A stretch of 64,000 bases of DNA from Serratia marcescens subsp. marcescens ATCC 13880 (GTDB lineage Bacteria; Pseudomonadota; Gammaproteobacteria; Enterobacterales; Enterobacteriaceae), in the NCBI RefSeq assembly GCF_017299535.1, contig NZ_CP071238.1, positions 1,612,001-1,676,000 on the forward strand, given 5' to 3'. Every line of letters begins with the position of its first letter. Position 1 is the stretch's first letter. Shown here piece by piece: positions 41,545-51,850 of the stretch. The position numbers and the translations under genes are program-made. The notes beneath the pieces were generated by a model. It was not told the DNA's origin. It was given only the letters and a program-made list of their open reading frames with translations, and did no database searches.

Positions 41545-43317
41545 GTGAATCAATTTATACCGCGCAATGAAATTGCGGATGTTATACGGACTCGCAGTAA
41601 GGTTTTTTGGACCGTTGGCATATTTACCGCATTTATTAATTTATTAATGCTAGTTCCTTCTATCTATATGCTCCAGGTTTACGACCGGGTGCTTCCTTCG
41701 CGTAATGAAATCACGCTGTTGATGCTGACGCTGATCATGTTGGGCATGTTCGGCATGATGTCGCTGTTGGAATACGTGCGCAGCATGGTGGTGATCCGTA
41801 TCGGCAGTCAGCTGGATATGCGTCTCAACACACGAGTCTACACTGCGGCCTACGAGGCGAATCTGAAAAACGGTTCTTCCGACGCCGGCCAGATGCTGAG
41901 TGACTTGACCAATCTGCGCCAATTCCTCACCGGCAGCGCGCTGTTCGCCTTCTTTGATGCGCCGTGGTTTCCGATCTATCTGTTGGTGATATTCCTGTTT
42001 AATCCTTGGTTGGGGCTTTTCGCCCTGGTCGGTGCACTGTTGCTGATCGCATTGGCGGTGATCAACGAAATGGTGTCGAAAAAGCCGCTGGCGGAGGCCA
42101 GCAAGCTGTCGATTATGTCCGGTACGCTGGCCAGCACCAATCTGCGAAATGCCGAAGTGATCGAGGCTTTGGGGATGTTGCCTAACCTGAAACGCCGGTG
42201 GTTCGGTCTCCACCAGCGGTTTTTGAACAGTCAGCGCATCGCCAGCGAACGGGCATCGCGGGTCACATCGATCACCAAGTTTGTGCGCATGTCGCTGCAA
42301 TCGCTGGTGCTGGGGCTGGGGGGCTGGCTGGCGATCGATGGGCACATCACGCCCGGTATGATGATCGCCGGCTCCATTCTGATGGGGCGAACGCTGGCGC
42401 CGATTGAGCAGGTTATTAACGTCTGGAAGAGCTACAGCGCGGCAAAGCTTTCTTATGGCCGGTTGGTCAAGCTGCTGGAAACGCACCCGCAACGTGGCAC
42501 CGGTATGTCCTTGCCGCGTCCGGAAGGGGTACTCGCTGTAGAAGGCGTCACCGCCACGCCGCCGGGCTCCAAAGGCGATGCGGTATTGCATAACGTGACT
42601 TTTGCCATCCAGCCCGGTGACGTGCTGGGGATCATTGGCCCGAGCGCGTCGGGGAAATCGACGCTGGCGCGTTTGCTGGTCGGCATTTGGCCGGTCAGTG
42701 AAGGGATTGTTCGGTTGGATAATGCCGACATCTATCAATGGAACAAGGATGAATTGGGGCCGTATATCGGCTATCTGCCGCAGGACATTGAGCTGTTTGC
42801 CGGGACTATCGCCGAGAATATCGCTCGCTTTAACGATATCGATTCAGAGAAAGTCATTGAAGCCGCTAAGCTGGCCGGTGTGCACGAACTGATCCTGCGT
42901 TTCCCTAACGGCTACGATTCGGTGCTCGGCAACGGTGGCGCTGGGTTGTCCGGTGGACAGAAACAGCGTATCGGCCTGGCGCGCGCATTGTACGGCGACC
43001 CTTCGCTGGTGGTATTGGATGAGCCTAACTCCAATCTGGATGATGCGGGCGAGAAAGCGTTGAACCAGGCCATTATGTTCCTCAAGCAACGTAATAAAAC
43101 GGTGGTTCTGATTACCCATCGCACCAATTTGCTGTCGATGACCAGCAAGTTGTTACTGTTGGTGAATGGCAACGTCAACGCGTTCGGCCCGACTCAACAA
43201 GTGCTTCAGGCGTTGGCCAATGCGCAAAAAGCGCAGACGCAACAGCCTCAGCAAGCGGTGAGGGCGGTAAATTCTGAGCCGGATGAAGGCAACATCCCAA
43301 AAACGCAAATTAATTAA
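41545..43317 (+). CDS. lipB: LipB, type I secretion ABC transporter
   Basis: 590 residues starting at GTG 41545 with TAAGGG upstream. It belongs to the PrtD/AprD/LipB exporter family (about 575-590 aa, no N-terminal C39 domain). The membrane domain is residues 1-310. The ATPase has Walker [10 protein letters not shown] (about 365-373), signature LSGGQKQR (about 468) and Walker [14 protein letters not shown]. It drives export of proteins with a C-terminal signal. In S. marcescens LipBCD exports lipase LipA, metalloprotease and SlaA. It heads lipB-lipC-lipD, 391 bases after slaA. Confidence 0.95.
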   Translation: MNQFIPRNEIADVIRTRSKVFWTVGIFTAFINLLMLVPSIYMLQVYDRVLPSRNEITLLMLTLIMLGMFGMMSLLEYVRSMVVIRIGSQLDMRLNTRVYTAAYEANLKNGSSDAGQMLSDLTNLRQFLTGSALFAFFDAPWFPIYLLVIFLFNPWLGLFALVGALLLIALAVINEMVSKKPLAEASKLSIMSGTLASTNLRNAEVIEALGMLPNLKRRWFGLHQRFLNSQRIASERASRVTSITKFVRMSLQSLVLGLGGWLAIDGHITPGMMIAGSILMGRTLAPIEQVINVWKSYSAAKLSYGRLVKLLETHPQRGTGMSLPRPEGVLAVEGVTATPPGSKGDAVLHNVTFAIQPGDVLGIIGPSASGKSTLARLLVGIWPVSEGIVRLDNADIYQWNKDELGPYIGYLPQDIELFAGTIAENIARFNDIDSEKVIEAAKLAGVHELILRFPNGYDSVLGNGGAGLSGGQKQRIGLARALYGDPSLVVLDEPNSNLDDAGEKALNQAIMFLKQRNKTVVLITHRTNLLSMTSKLLLLVNGNVNAFGPTQQVLQALANAQKAQTQQPQQAVRAVNSEPDEGNIPKTQIN

Positions 43318-43369
43318 GCCGTGAATTGCCTGATGGCTTCATTGCCGTCCGCAGTGTAAAGGAGTTGGT

Positions 43370-44701
43370 ATGTCGACGCATATTGGCGAGCCGCAAGACT
43401 CGTATATTGAAGAGATCCCGCAGGATGAACGGCGGTTTACCCGGATGGGCTGGCTGGTAGTGGGAATTGGTCTGTTCGGATTTTTGGCCTGGGCAGCGTT
43501 CGCGCCTCTGGATAAAGGGGTGGCATCACCGGGATCGGTAACCGTTTCCGGCAACCGCAAAACGGTGCAGGCCCCGGCCAGCGGCATCATCAAGAATATC
43601 GCGGTGAAAGACGGCGACAAGGTGAAAGCCGGTGAGGTTCTGGTGCAATTGAGCCAGGTGCAGGCGCAGGCTCAGGTTGATTCGCTGCGCGATCAGTACT
43701 ACACCACGCTGGCCACCGAAGGGCGTTTACTGGCTGAACGCGATGGTCTGAGCAAGGTCACTTTTTCCCCTGTTTTCACCCAGGTTAAGGATCAGCCGCG
43801 CGTGGCCGAAATCATCGCGTTGCAAACGCAGCTGTTCGCCTCTCGCCGCCAGGGGCTGCAAAGTGAAATTGACGGTTATAAGCAGTCGATGGATGGGATC
43901 CGCTTCCAGTTGAAAGGCCTGCAGGATTCGCGCGCCAACAAGCAGATCCAACTTTCCAGCCTGCGTGAGCAGATGAACAGCATGAAGCAACTGGCGGCGG
44001 ACGGTTATTTGCCGCGCAATCGTTATCTGGAAGTCCAGCGCCAGTTCGCTGAGGTGAACAGCAGCATCGATGAAACCATCGGGCGGATTGGTCAATTGCA
44101 AAAGCAGCTGCAGGAATCTCAGCAGCGCATCGATCAACGCTTCGCCGACTATCAGCGCGAGGTCAGGACGCAACTGGCGCAAACCCAAATGGACGCCAGC
44201 GAGTTCCGCAACAAGCTGCAAATGGCCGACTTCGATCTGGGCAACACCGCCATCATCTCACCGGTGGATGGCACCGTGGTCGGATTGAATATTTTCACTC
44301 AGGGGGGCGTCGTGGGAGCGGGTGACCACCTGATGGACGTTGTGCCCAGCCAGGCGACGCTGGTGGTGGATTCTCGCCTGAAAGTCGATTTGATCGACAA
44401 GGTGTACAACGGGTTGCCGGTGGATCTGATGTTTACCGCCTTCAACCAAAACAAAACCCCGAAAATTCCGGGGACGGTCACGTTGGTTTCCGCCGACCGC
44501 CTGGTCGACAAATCCAATGGAGAACCTTACTACCAGATGCAGGTCACGGTCTCGCCGGAGGGCATGAAGATGCTCAGTGGCGAGGACATCAAGCCGGGGA
44601 TGCCGGTCGAGGTGTTCGTGAAAACGGGCTCGCGCTCGCTGCTGAGCTATCTGTTTAAACCTATTTTGGATCGCGCTCATACTTCATTAACCGAGGAATA
44701 A
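43370..44701 (+). CDS. lipC: LipC, periplasmic adaptor (membrane fusion protein)
   Basis: 443 residues, HlyD/PrtE family. A short cytoplasmic start is followed by one membrane helix (about 24-45), a lipoyl/barrel part with TVSGNRKTVQAPASGIIKNI near residue 60, a long alpha-helical hairpin rich in Gln and Leu (about 100-280), then the second half of the lipoyl domain with AIISPVDGTVVGL. It bridges LipB and LipD across the periplasm. Starts 52 bases after lipB, in the same operon. Confidence 0.94.
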   Translation: MSTHIGEPQDSYIEEIPQDERRFTRMGWLVVGIGLFGFLAWAAFAPLDKGVASPGSVTVSGNRKTVQAPASGIIKNIAVKDGDKVKAGEVLVQLSQVQAQAQVDSLRDQYYTTLATEGRLLAERDGLSKVTFSPVFTQVKDQPRVAEIIALQTQLFASRRQGLQSEIDGYKQSMDGIRFQLKGLQDSRANKQIQLSSLREQMNSMKQLAADGYLPRNRYLEVQRQFAEVNSSIDETIGRIGQLQKQLQESQQRIDQRFADYQREVRTQLAQTQMDASEFRNKLQMADFDLGNTAIISPVDGTVVGLNIFTQGGVVGAGDHLMDVVPSQATLVVDSRLKVDLIDKVYNGLPVDLMFTAFNQNKTPKIPGTVTLVSADRLVDKSNGEPYYQMQVTVSPEGMKMLSGEDIKPGMPVEVFVKTGSRSLLSYLFKPILDRAHTSLTEE

Positions 44702-44703
44702 TT

Positions 44704-46080
44704 TTGATTCAATCAAAACGACAGGCTGCCGGTCTGGTTATCGGCACCCTTTTGTTTGCGATATCTGCGCCGGTTTATTCGATAGGGATTTTAGACGCAT
44801 ATTCGCTGGCATTAGAAAAGGACCCGACCTTCCGGGCGGCTATAAAAGAGAAAGAAGCGGGAGATGAGAACGAAAACATCGGTAGGGCGGGGCTGCTGCC
44901 GAAGGTGTCGTTGAACTATCAGAATTCACCGCGCAATTGGCAGACGCAAAAATATCCGCAGAGCGACTTTTTCGGCAATGTTTCGGAGGTCACCCGGCGG
45001 CAGCAATATCGCAGTTATTCCAGTTCGATCACGCTGACGCAGCCGCTGTTCGACTATGAAGCGTACGCGCGCTACAAAGCAGGCGTGGCGCAGACGATGA
45101 TGTCGGACGAGCGCTATCGCGGCAAGTTGCTGGATCTTGCGGTTAGGGTGATTAACGCCTATGTCGAAGTGGCCTATTCCAAGGATCAAATCGCGTTGGC
45201 CGAAGCGCAAAAGGCGGCTTACAAGGAACAGTTGACCTTGAACGATCGCCTGATGAGCGCCGGAGAAGGCACCATTACCGACGTATCGGAAACCCAGGCG
45301 CGCTACAGCCTGGCCGAAGCGCAGGTAATCGAAGCGCGCGATGCGCTGGACGCCGCCCAGCGCGAATTGGAAGTGATTATCGGCATGCCGCTGAACCAAC
45401 TGGATGAATTGCAGGTTTTGCGTCCGGGCAAGTTTAAGGTGGCGCCGCTGATCCCGTCCAAGTTCGAAGAGTGGCAAAAGATCGCGCTGGAGAACAACCC
45501 GGTGTTGGCCGCGTCACGTCATGGCGTGGACGCCGCCAAGTATGATGTCGAAAGGAATCGTGCGGGCTTTATGCCTCAGGTTCAGCTGTATGCTTCGCAT
45601 TCGGAAAACGACTCCAGCAGCGATAATACGGTTAACCAGAAATACCGTACCGACAGCATCGGCGTGCAGGTCAGCATGCCTATTTATTCCGGCGGCGGCG
45701 TTTCGGCGTCGACCCGGCAGGCGGCGGCGCGCTATGGCCAGGCGATGTATGAAATGGATGCACAGACGGGCACCACGCTCAACGATCTGCGCAAGCAATA
45801 CAATTTGTGCATCAGCAGCCGCGCCAAGGTGGCGGCCTACGAGTTGGCGGTACAATCGGCTACTACACAGGTGACGGCGACTCGGCAGAGCGTACTGGCC
45901 GGGCAACGCGTCAACGTCGATGTGCTCAACGCCGAACAGCAGCTCTATAGCGCCCAGCGCGATCTGGCTTCCGCCAAATACGCCTACATCAAATCATGGA
46001 TCACCTTGCTGAGCGATTCAGGTACGTTGGATGAAAAAGATGTTATGCGGGTCGCGCAGTATTTTGCCCGCAGTCGCTAG
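44704..46080 (+). CDS. lipD: LipD, TolC-family outer-membrane channel
   Basis: 458 residues with a TTG start at 44704, supported by GAGGA 7 bases upstream; it begins 2 bases after the lipC stop. A signal peptide (GLVIGTLLFAISAPVYS) leads into the TolC fold with two coiled-coil repeats: LLPKVSLNYQNSP, LTLNDRLMSAGEGTITDVSE in the first, and TATRQSVLAGQRVNVDVLNA in the second. It is the dedicated outer-membrane exit for LipBC substrates. A strong terminator follows. Confidence 0.94.
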   Translation: MIQSKRQAAGLVIGTLLFAISAPVYSIGILDAYSLALEKDPTFRAAIKEKEAGDENENIGRAGLLPKVSLNYQNSPRNWQTQKYPQSDFFGNVSEVTRRQQYRSYSSSITLTQPLFDYEAYARYKAGVAQTMMSDERYRGKLLDLAVRVINAYVEVAYSKDQIALAEAQKAAYKEQLTLNDRLMSAGEGTITDVSETQARYSLAEAQVIEARDALDAAQRELEVIIGMPLNQLDELQVLRPGKFKVAPLIPSKFEEWQKIALENNPVLAASRHGVDAAKYDVERNRAGFMPQVQLYASHSENDSSSDNTVNQKYRTDSIGVQVSMPIYSGGGVSASTRQAAARYGQAMYEMDAQTGTTLNDLRKQYNLCISSRAKVAAYELAVQSATTQVTATRQSVLAGQRVNVDVLNAEQQLYSAQRDLASAKYAYIKSWITLLSDSGTLDEKDVMRVAQYFARSR

Positions 46081-46108
46081 CAACATATTCACTATGAGCA
46101 TTAATCTG

Positions 46109-46136
46109 AAAGAGCAGCGCTATGCTGCTCTTTTTT
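46109..46136 (+). terminator. Rho-independent terminator of lipBCD
   Basis: Perfect 10-bp stem AAAGAGCAGC/GCTGCTCTTT (46109-46118 with 46124-46133), a 5-base loop, and a tract of T. 28 bases past lipD. Confidence 0.92.
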
Positions 46137-46353
46137 ACGTTAATGCGTTATGTTATCGGTTGGTAGTTCCTCCTGTGTTTTTACTCGCCTGGTTTATTTC
46201 TAAACATAATTCCTGACAAAGGGCGGTAGGTTAGGGGAATTTATACTTTTAGCAAAATGTAGCGATTGGTCGACGATCGTACGAATTTTAGAATGATGCT
46301 GCTGATGAGTGGCGTCGTCCTTATAAGAACGATGACTGAGTAAAGGGTAGATA

Positions 46354-47778
46354 ATGTCCAAACTAATTCCTGTGGTGATGGCCGGCGGTACTGGGAGCCG
46401 TCTGTGGCCGATGTCGCGAGAATCGTTCCCTAAACAGTTTCTTTCTATTGATGACAGTGGGATGAGCCTGCTGCAACAGACGTTACAGCGATTGTCGGGG
46501 CTGGCTGGTATTGAAATTGCCGCTCCTTTGGTCATTTGCAATGAGGAACACCGTTTTTTGGTTGCTGAGCAATTGCGTGAAATCGGACAATTAGCGACCA
46601 ATATTATTTTAGAGCCTGTAGGGCGCAATACCGCGCCGGCAGTGGCGTTAGCCGCTCATCTTGCTGCTGAAGAAGACGAAGGCAGCATGCTCTTGGTGCT
46701 GGCTGCGGATCATCTGATCACGAAGGTCGATAATTTCCACGCGGCTATCCAGACGGCTATCTCGTTTGCAGGCAATAACCATCTGGTCACATTTGGCATT
46801 ATTCCGGAACATCCGGAAACCGGGTACGGCTACATCAAACGCGGCAGTCACCTGTCCAATGATTGTTTCAAAGTTGATTCGTTCGTTGAAAAGCCTCGTT
46901 TGGAGAAAGCGATCGAATACCTCGCCTGTGGTGATTATAGCTGGAACAGCGGTATGTTCATGTTCAAGACCGCCAAGTTCCTGCAGGAACTGCGGCAGTT
47001 TAGTCCTGAAATTTTCAGCGCAACGCAGCAGTCTGTGATTAACAGTCAGCGCGACATGAATTTTATCCGGGTTGAGCAAGACATCTTCAAACACTGTCCA
47101 AGTGATTCCATCGACTATGCGGTGATGGAAAAAACGCGTGATGCCGTAGTGATTCCCATTGATGCCGGCTGGAGCGACGTCGGCTCCTGGTCTTCATTGT
47201 GGGAGGTTTCCGAAAAAGATCCGTTGGGCAATGTCAATGTGGGCGACATTATCTCGATCGATTCCAATGACAACTACATTTCCTCTGAGTCCGCGCTGGT
47301 GGCGACCATTGGGTTGGAAAACCTGATCGTGGTCAACACCAATGATGCCTTGCTGATCGCTCACAAGGACAGAGTGCAGGATGTGAAGAAAGTGGTTGAT
47401 GAGCTTAAAAAGCGCAATCTTCATCATTTTCGCCAGCATTCCACCGCCTACCGGCCTTGGGGCAAGATTTGCGACATCGACAGCGGCACGCACTTCCAGG
47501 TGAAGAAAATTATTGTGCGGCCAGGGGAGGGGTTGTCGGTGCAACGCCATCTCCACCGTGCCGAGCATTGGATCGTCGTGAGTGGGACAGCAAGAGTTAA
47601 CGTTGATGATCAAGAGTTTTTCTTGTCGGAAAATCAGTCTACCTTCATTCCCGCGGGCAGTGTCCATACGCTAGAAAACCCGGGAAAAATCGATTTGGAA
47701 ATGATCGAGGTCAGGTCGGGGCGCTATCTGGAAGAAGATGATATTGAGCGTTTGCAAGATCGCTATGGCAGAGTTTAA
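46354..47778 (+). CDS. manC: Mannose-1-phosphate guanylyltransferase ManC (CpsB)
   Basis: 474 residues, type II bifunctional form. The N-terminal pyrophosphorylase domain has AGGTGSRLWPMSRESFPKQF and FVEKP; the C-terminal cupin isomerase domain has RPWGKICDID and GEGLSVQRHLHRAEHW. It makes GDP-mannose, the precursor of mannose, fucose and related sugars. manB follows after 12 bases. It supplies the polysaccharide loci on either side; no GDP-mannose-converting enzymes (gmd, fcl) are in the window. Confidence 0.95.
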   Translation: MSKLIPVVMAGGTGSRLWPMSRESFPKQFLSIDDSGMSLLQQTLQRLSGLAGIEIAAPLVICNEEHRFLVAEQLREIGQLATNIILEPVGRNTAPAVALAAHLAAEEDEGSMLLVLAADHLITKVDNFHAAIQTAISFAGNNHLVTFGIIPEHPETGYGYIKRGSHLSNDCFKVDSFVEKPRLEKAIEYLACGDYSWNSGMFMFKTAKFLQELRQFSPEIFSATQQSVINSQRDMNFIRVEQDIFKHCPSDSIDYAVMEKTRDAVVIPIDAGWSDVGSWSSLWEVSEKDPLGNVNVGDIISIDSNDNYISSESALVATIGLENLIVVNTNDALLIAHKDRVQDVKKVVDELKKRNLHHFRQHSTAYRPWGKICDIDSGTHFQVKKIIVRPGEGLSVQRHLHRAEHWIVVSGTARVNVDDQEFFLSENQSTFIPAGSVHTLENPGKIDLEMIEVRSGRYLEEDDIERLQDRYGRV

Positions 47779-47790
47779 TAGGGTTTGGTA

Positions 47791-49164
47791 ATGCAAAAAT
47801 TGACGTGTTTTAAAGCTTATGACATCCGGGGAAAGCTGGGCGAAGAGCTGAACGAGGACATCGCGTATCGTATTGGGCGCGCCTACGGCGAGTTTTTGCA
47901 GCCTAAAACCATCGTATTGGGCAGCGATGTGCGGCTGACCAGTGAAAGCCTGAAACTGGCGCTGGCGAAAGGTTTACAGGATTCAGGCACTGATGTGATA
48001 GACATCGGTTTAACCGGTACCGAAGAAATCTATTTCGCCACAACCTATTTAAAAACCGATGGTGGCGTGGAAGTGACCGCCAGCCATAATCCTATCGATT
48101 ACAACGGCATGAAGTTGGTGCGCGAAGGCTCTCGCCCAATCAGCGGCGATACCGGGCTACGAGCGATTCAAGAACTGGCGGAGAAAAATCACTTTCAGGC
48201 GCCGGCAGCAACGCGCGGTAGCTATGTCCGCCAGGACGTATTGGGGGCTTATGTAGAGCACATACTGTCTTACGTTGACGTGAAAAACTTCAAGCCGTTG
48301 AAGCTGGTGCTCAACTCGGGCAACGGTGCGGCAGGGCATGTGATTGATGCCATCGAGGCGCAACTCAAGGTGCGGGGCGTGCCGTTGGAGTTTATCAAGG
48401 TGCATCACCAGCCGGACGGGGCTTTCCCTAACGGTATTCCCAACCCTTTGCTGCCTGAGTGTCGCGCGGATACCGCCGATGCGGTGCGTGAGCATGGCGC
48501 TGATATGGGGATCGCGTTCGACGGCGATTTCGATCGCTGCTTCCTGTTCGATGAAAAAGGCGATTTCATTGAGGGTTATTACATCGTCGGCTTGCTGGCG
48601 GAGGCCTTCCTGCAGAAACAGCCTGGAGCGAAGATCATCCACGATCCGCGTCTGAGTTGGAATACCGTCGATGTGGTCACCGATGCGGGGGGCGTGCCCG
48701 TGATGTCGAAAACCGGCCATGCCTTCATTAAGGAACGCATGCGTGCGGAAGACGCCATTTATGGCGGCGAGATGAGCGCCCACCACTATTTCCGCGATTT
48801 TGCTTATTGTGACAGCGGCATGATCCCGTGGCTGTTGGTTGCTGAACTGGTCAGTGTGAAGGGACAAACTCTGGGGCAACTGGTACAAGATCGCATTGCC
48901 GCCTACCCGTCTTCCGGTGAGATCAATATCAAACTGGCACAGCCGGCCGTGTCCATTGAAAGCGTCAAGCAATACTATTTGGCGCAAGCGGATGAGGTAA
49001 ACTATACCGATGGCATCAGCATGTCGTTCGCAAACTGGCGTTTCAACCTGCGTTCCTCCAATACGGAACCTGTGGTGCGTCTTAATGTCGAATCGCGCGC
49101 CGATGTTGCGCTGATGCAAGCGAAGACCGACGAGATTTTAGCGTTGCTCGGTGCACAAGTTTAA
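47791..49164 (+). CDS. manB: Phosphomannomutase ManB (CpsG)
   Basis: 457 residues from the ATG at 47791; E. coli CpsG is 456 and nearly collinear. It interconverts mannose-6-P and mannose-1-P. The active-site phosphoserine is Ser98 in TASHNP, metal binding is FDGDFDRC near residue 245, and the sugar-binding loop is GEMSAHHYF. The C-terminus [17 protein letters not shown] binds phosphate. Coupled to manC. Confidence 0.96.
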   Translation: MQKLTCFKAYDIRGKLGEELNEDIAYRIGRAYGEFLQPKTIVLGSDVRLTSESLKLALAKGLQDSGTDVIDIGLTGTEEIYFATTYLKTDGGVEVTASHNPIDYNGMKLVREGSRPISGDTGLRAIQELAEKNHFQAPAATRGSYVRQDVLGAYVEHILSYVDVKNFKPLKLVLNSGNGAAGHVIDAIEAQLKVRGVPLEFIKVHHQPDGAFPNGIPNPLLPECRADTADAVREHGADMGIAFDGDFDRCFLFDEKGDFIEGYYIVGLLAEAFLQKQPGAKIIHDPRLSWNTVDVVTDAGGVPVMSKTGHAFIKERMRAEDAIYGGEMSAHHYFRDFAYCDSGMIPWLLVAELVSVKGQTLGQLVQDRIAAYPSSGEINIKLAQPAVSIESVKQYYLAQADEVNYTDGISMSFANWRFNLRSSNTEPVVRLNVESRADVALMQAKTDEILALLGAQV

Positions 49165-49191
49165 CGCTTAATACATTGAATAGTCTTGGAT

Positions 49192-49211
49192 GAGAGCGGT
49201 TTACCGCTCTC
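49192..49211 (+). terminator. Hairpin between manB and galE
   Basis: Perfect 8-bp stem GAGAGCGG/CCGCTCTC with loop TTTA, 27 bases past manB. Only a short T-rich tail follows, so termination would be partial. Confidence 0.55.
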
Positions 49212-49308
49212 TCTTCATGGAATGCTCAGAAGGTTGTATGATGCGCTCGGTATCGATGAGGGCATTTTTGTCGAATCAAGAATGTTGCCGAAGTATAAGG
49301 GGAGTGAT

Positions 49309-50322
49309 ATGGCAATTTTAGTTACCGGTGGTGCTGGTTACATCGGATCACACACCGTGCTATCGCTCCTGGAGCGTGGTTAGGACGTTGTGGTGTTGGA
49401 TAATTTGTCCAACTCATCTGCGGAGTCATTGCAGCGGGTGGAGAAACTGTCGGGGAAAGCCGCAGAGTTTCATCAGGGAGACGTTCAGGATGTCGAATGC
49501 CTGCATCGCATCTTTGGCGCTCATGAGATCACTGCCGTGATCCATTTTGCCGGTCTTAAGGCGGTAGGGGAGTCAACGCGCAAGCCGCTGGAGTATTATC
49601 AGAATAACGTTACCGGCACGCTGGTTTTGTTGGATGCTATGCGTCGTGCCGGCGTGCACGACTTTATCTTTAGCTCTTCTGCCACTGTCTATGGTGCCAA
49701 TTCGCCGGTGCCTTATGTGGAGACGACACCGATCGGTGGGACAACCAGCCCTTATGGGACATCAAAGTTGATGGTGGAGCAGATCCTGCAAGATTTTGCT
49801 AAAGCAGAGCCTCAGTTCTCGATTATCGCCTTGCGTTATTTTAATCCGGTAGGTGCTCACGAGTCCGGTTTGATTGGTGAAGATCCCAATGGCATTCCCA
49901 ATAACCTGCTGCCGTACATCTCACAAGTGGCTATCGGCAAGCTGGAGAGGCTGGGTATTTTCGGTGGGGATTATCCGACAAACGATGGAACGGGAGAACG
50001 CGATTACATCCATGTCATGGATCTGGCCGAAGGCCACCTGAAGGCGATGGATCATCTGCCAAAGATCAATGGATTTAAGGCCTACAACCTTGGGGCTGGC
50101 GTAGGGCATTCGGTGCTGGCGATGGTTCAGGCGTTTGAGAAAGCGTCCGGGGTAACGATCCCTTACCAAATCTTGCCGCGTCGCGACGGTGATCTGCCCG
50201 CCTTCTGGGCGAATGCCGATCTGGCTTATCAGGAGCTGGGATGGAAAGTCAGTCGAGGCATTGATGATATGATGCGCGATACTTGGAATTGGCAGAAGAA
50301 AAATCCTCAAGGGTATAAGTAA
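49309..50322 (+). pseudogene. galE: UDP-glucose 4-epimerase GalE with in-frame amber codon
   Basis: The frame from ATG 49309 (AAGGGGA upstream) encodes MAILVTGGAGYIGSHTVL through LLERG, then TAG at codon 25 (49381-49383), then continues in the same frame for 312 codons as a typical GalE: VVLDNLSNSSAE, IHFAGLKAVGEST, FIFSSSATVYG, SPYGTSKLMVEQIL (Tyr-x3-Lys) and DYIHVMDLAEGH. Without the stop it is 337 residues (E. coli 338). The stop most simply replaces a Gln or Tyr codon by one base change. Restart at a later GTG (49390) would lose the NAD-binding TGGAGYIG. Sequencing error or amber suppression would rescue it. The lost enzyme would convert UDP-glucose to UDP-galactose, which WbaP and Glf need. 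Confidence 0.9.
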
Positions 50323-50344
50323 GAAAACTGATATAAAGTTAAGC

Positions 50345-50380
50345 AACGAAAAGCCCACATCTTGATGTGGGCTTTTCGTT
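50345..50380. terminator. Bidirectional terminator after galE
   Basis: A perfect 16-bp stem (50345-50360 with 50365-50380) with loop CTTG, carrying a run of A on the left and T on the right. It closes the manC-manB-galE transcript. Confidence 0.93.
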
Positions 50381-50804
50381 GTTGGCCATGGAGATATCGA
50401 GTAACATAGATTTTGTAATTAATAATCATTCTCAATAATCCGGTGTTTTTTATTAGCGTGCTTATTATATTTTGTTTTTTGGTCGCTCCCACCTTACTCA
50501 GGCAAAAACAGTGCCAGGCATCAGAAGACTTTTAGGGCAAGCTCGAAAGTGTCTATGATTTTTTTTATTATTATTCAATGTGTTGTTTTTTTTCTTGGTG
50601 GCTGGTGGTTACTGCATAGACAAATGAAGTTTTGTCTATGTGGCGTTAATGTATTAACTTCCTACATGAGTGTATAATTCGGCCCGAAGAAAATAGAGAT
50701 CCCTTGGTCGCATAATCGAGGGCGGTGATAGCGCCGAAGCGTTATCGCGATAATTTTTACATGTTGCATTAATGAAACTGAAGTCGTTGGGAGCCCCCAC
50801 AGAT
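50381..50804 (+). promoter_or_regulatory. Leader of the third galU gene with a promoter candidate
   Basis: A 424-base AT-rich stretch without a gene, with poly-T tracts near 50550-50610. TATAAT at 50673-50678 is a perfect -10 box. A GTTAA-TGTA-TTAAC inverted repeat at 50645-50658 overlaps where a -35 would lie, so it could be an operator. The -35 itself is poor. Confidence 0.45.
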
Positions 50805-51710
50805 ATGCTGAAAGCTGTCATTCCCGTTGCCGGTCTTGGTACCCGCATGTTACCGGCCACGAAGGCGATTCCTAAGGAAATGCTGCCGGTAGTAGATAAA
50901 CCTCTTATCCAATACATCGTAAATGAATGCGTCGCTGCCGGTATTAAAGAGATTATTCTGGTCACGCATTCGTCAAAAAATGCCATTGAAAACCATTTCG
51001 ACACCTCATTTGAATTGGAAAGCATGCTGGAATCACGCGTCAAGCGCCAGCTGCTGGAAGAAGTTCAGTCTATCAGCCCGAAAGGCGTGACCTTGATGCA
51101 TGTGCGGCAAGGGCAATCTAAAGGATTGGGCCATGCAGTACTCTGTGCCAGACCTCTGATCGGTGATGCGCCGTTTGCCGTGTTGCTACCGGACGTGCTG
51201 ATGGACGATATCGCCTCTGATCTGACGAAAGATAACCTCGCCAGCATGATTGCTGAATTCGAAGCGCGTGGTCGCAGTCAGATTATGGTTGAACCTGTGC
51301 CAGAAAAAGACGTATCTAAATACGGCGTGGTCGATTGCCGCGGCGCGGCCGTGGCGCCAGGCCAAAGCGTGCCGATGCATGCTATCGTCGAAAAACCCTC
51401 TCAGGAAGAGGCTCCTTCGAATTTGGCCGTCGTCGGCCGTTATGTTTTGACGGCTGATATCTGGCCGCTGCTGGAAAAAACGCCTTATGGTGCTGGCGGT
51501 GAGATCCAGCTTACCGATGCTATCGCCATGTTGATGGAGCAACAACCGGTTGAGGCTTTCGCCATGGTTGGGCGCTCTCATGATTGTGGTGATAAATTAG
51601 GTTATATGAAGGCCTTTGTTGAGTATGGTCTTCGCCATCCGACGCAGGGTGAAGCATTTTCTGAGTGGTTGAAGGGGGATGCTGCAGGCTTAAGCGTCTG
51701 CTGTACCTGA
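50805..51710 (+). CDS. galU: UTP-glucose-1-phosphate uridylyltransferase (GalU type), copy 2
   Basis: 301 residues from ATG 50805 (GGGAG 11 bases upstream); an earlier in-frame ATG at 50772 would add 11 residues lacking family resemblance. It has [19 protein letters not shown] and [12 protein letters not shown], resembling copy 1 at 21209 more than Gal[18 protein letters not shown] has Gly where copy 1 has Asp. The end, [10 protein letters not shown], is unlike other GalU tails. It heads the O-antigen side, and a JUMPstart lies 140 bases downstream of it. Confidence 0.88.
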   Translation: MLKAVIPVAGLGTRMLPATKAIPKEMLPVVDKPLIQYIVNECVAAGIKEIILVTHSSKNAIENHFDTSFELESMLESRVKRQLLEEVQSISPKGVTLMHVRQGQSKGLGHAVLCARPLIGDAPFAVLLPDVLMDDIASDLTKDNLASMIAEFEARGRSQIMVEPVPEKDVSKYGVVDCRGAAVAPGQSVPMHAIVEKPSQEEAPSNLAVVGRYVLTADIWPLLEKTPYGAGGEIQLTDAIAMLMEQQPVEAFAMVGRSHDCGDKLGYMKAFVEYGLRHPTQGEAFSEWLKGDAAGLSVCCT

Positions 51711-51850
51711 CGAATACAGCCGATTCCTAAAGTAAAATGGATTGGCTGGATGTAACTTGAGGGCAGGCTACACGCGCTCATCGTGGTGTGTAGCGAACCG
51801 GGTGCAGGAAGTTTTCCCGGTTATGAAGTAAAATCAACAGGTTGTTTTAA

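Noticed and set aside
49381..49383. Programmed recoding or unusual amino acid at the galE TAG
   Set aside because: No recoding structure was seen and GalE has no known recoding; a point mutation is simpler.
49390..50322. galE as a complete gene starting at GTG 49390
   Set aside because: The product would lack the NAD-binding TGGAGYIG segment that is encoded in the same frame just upstream of the TAG.
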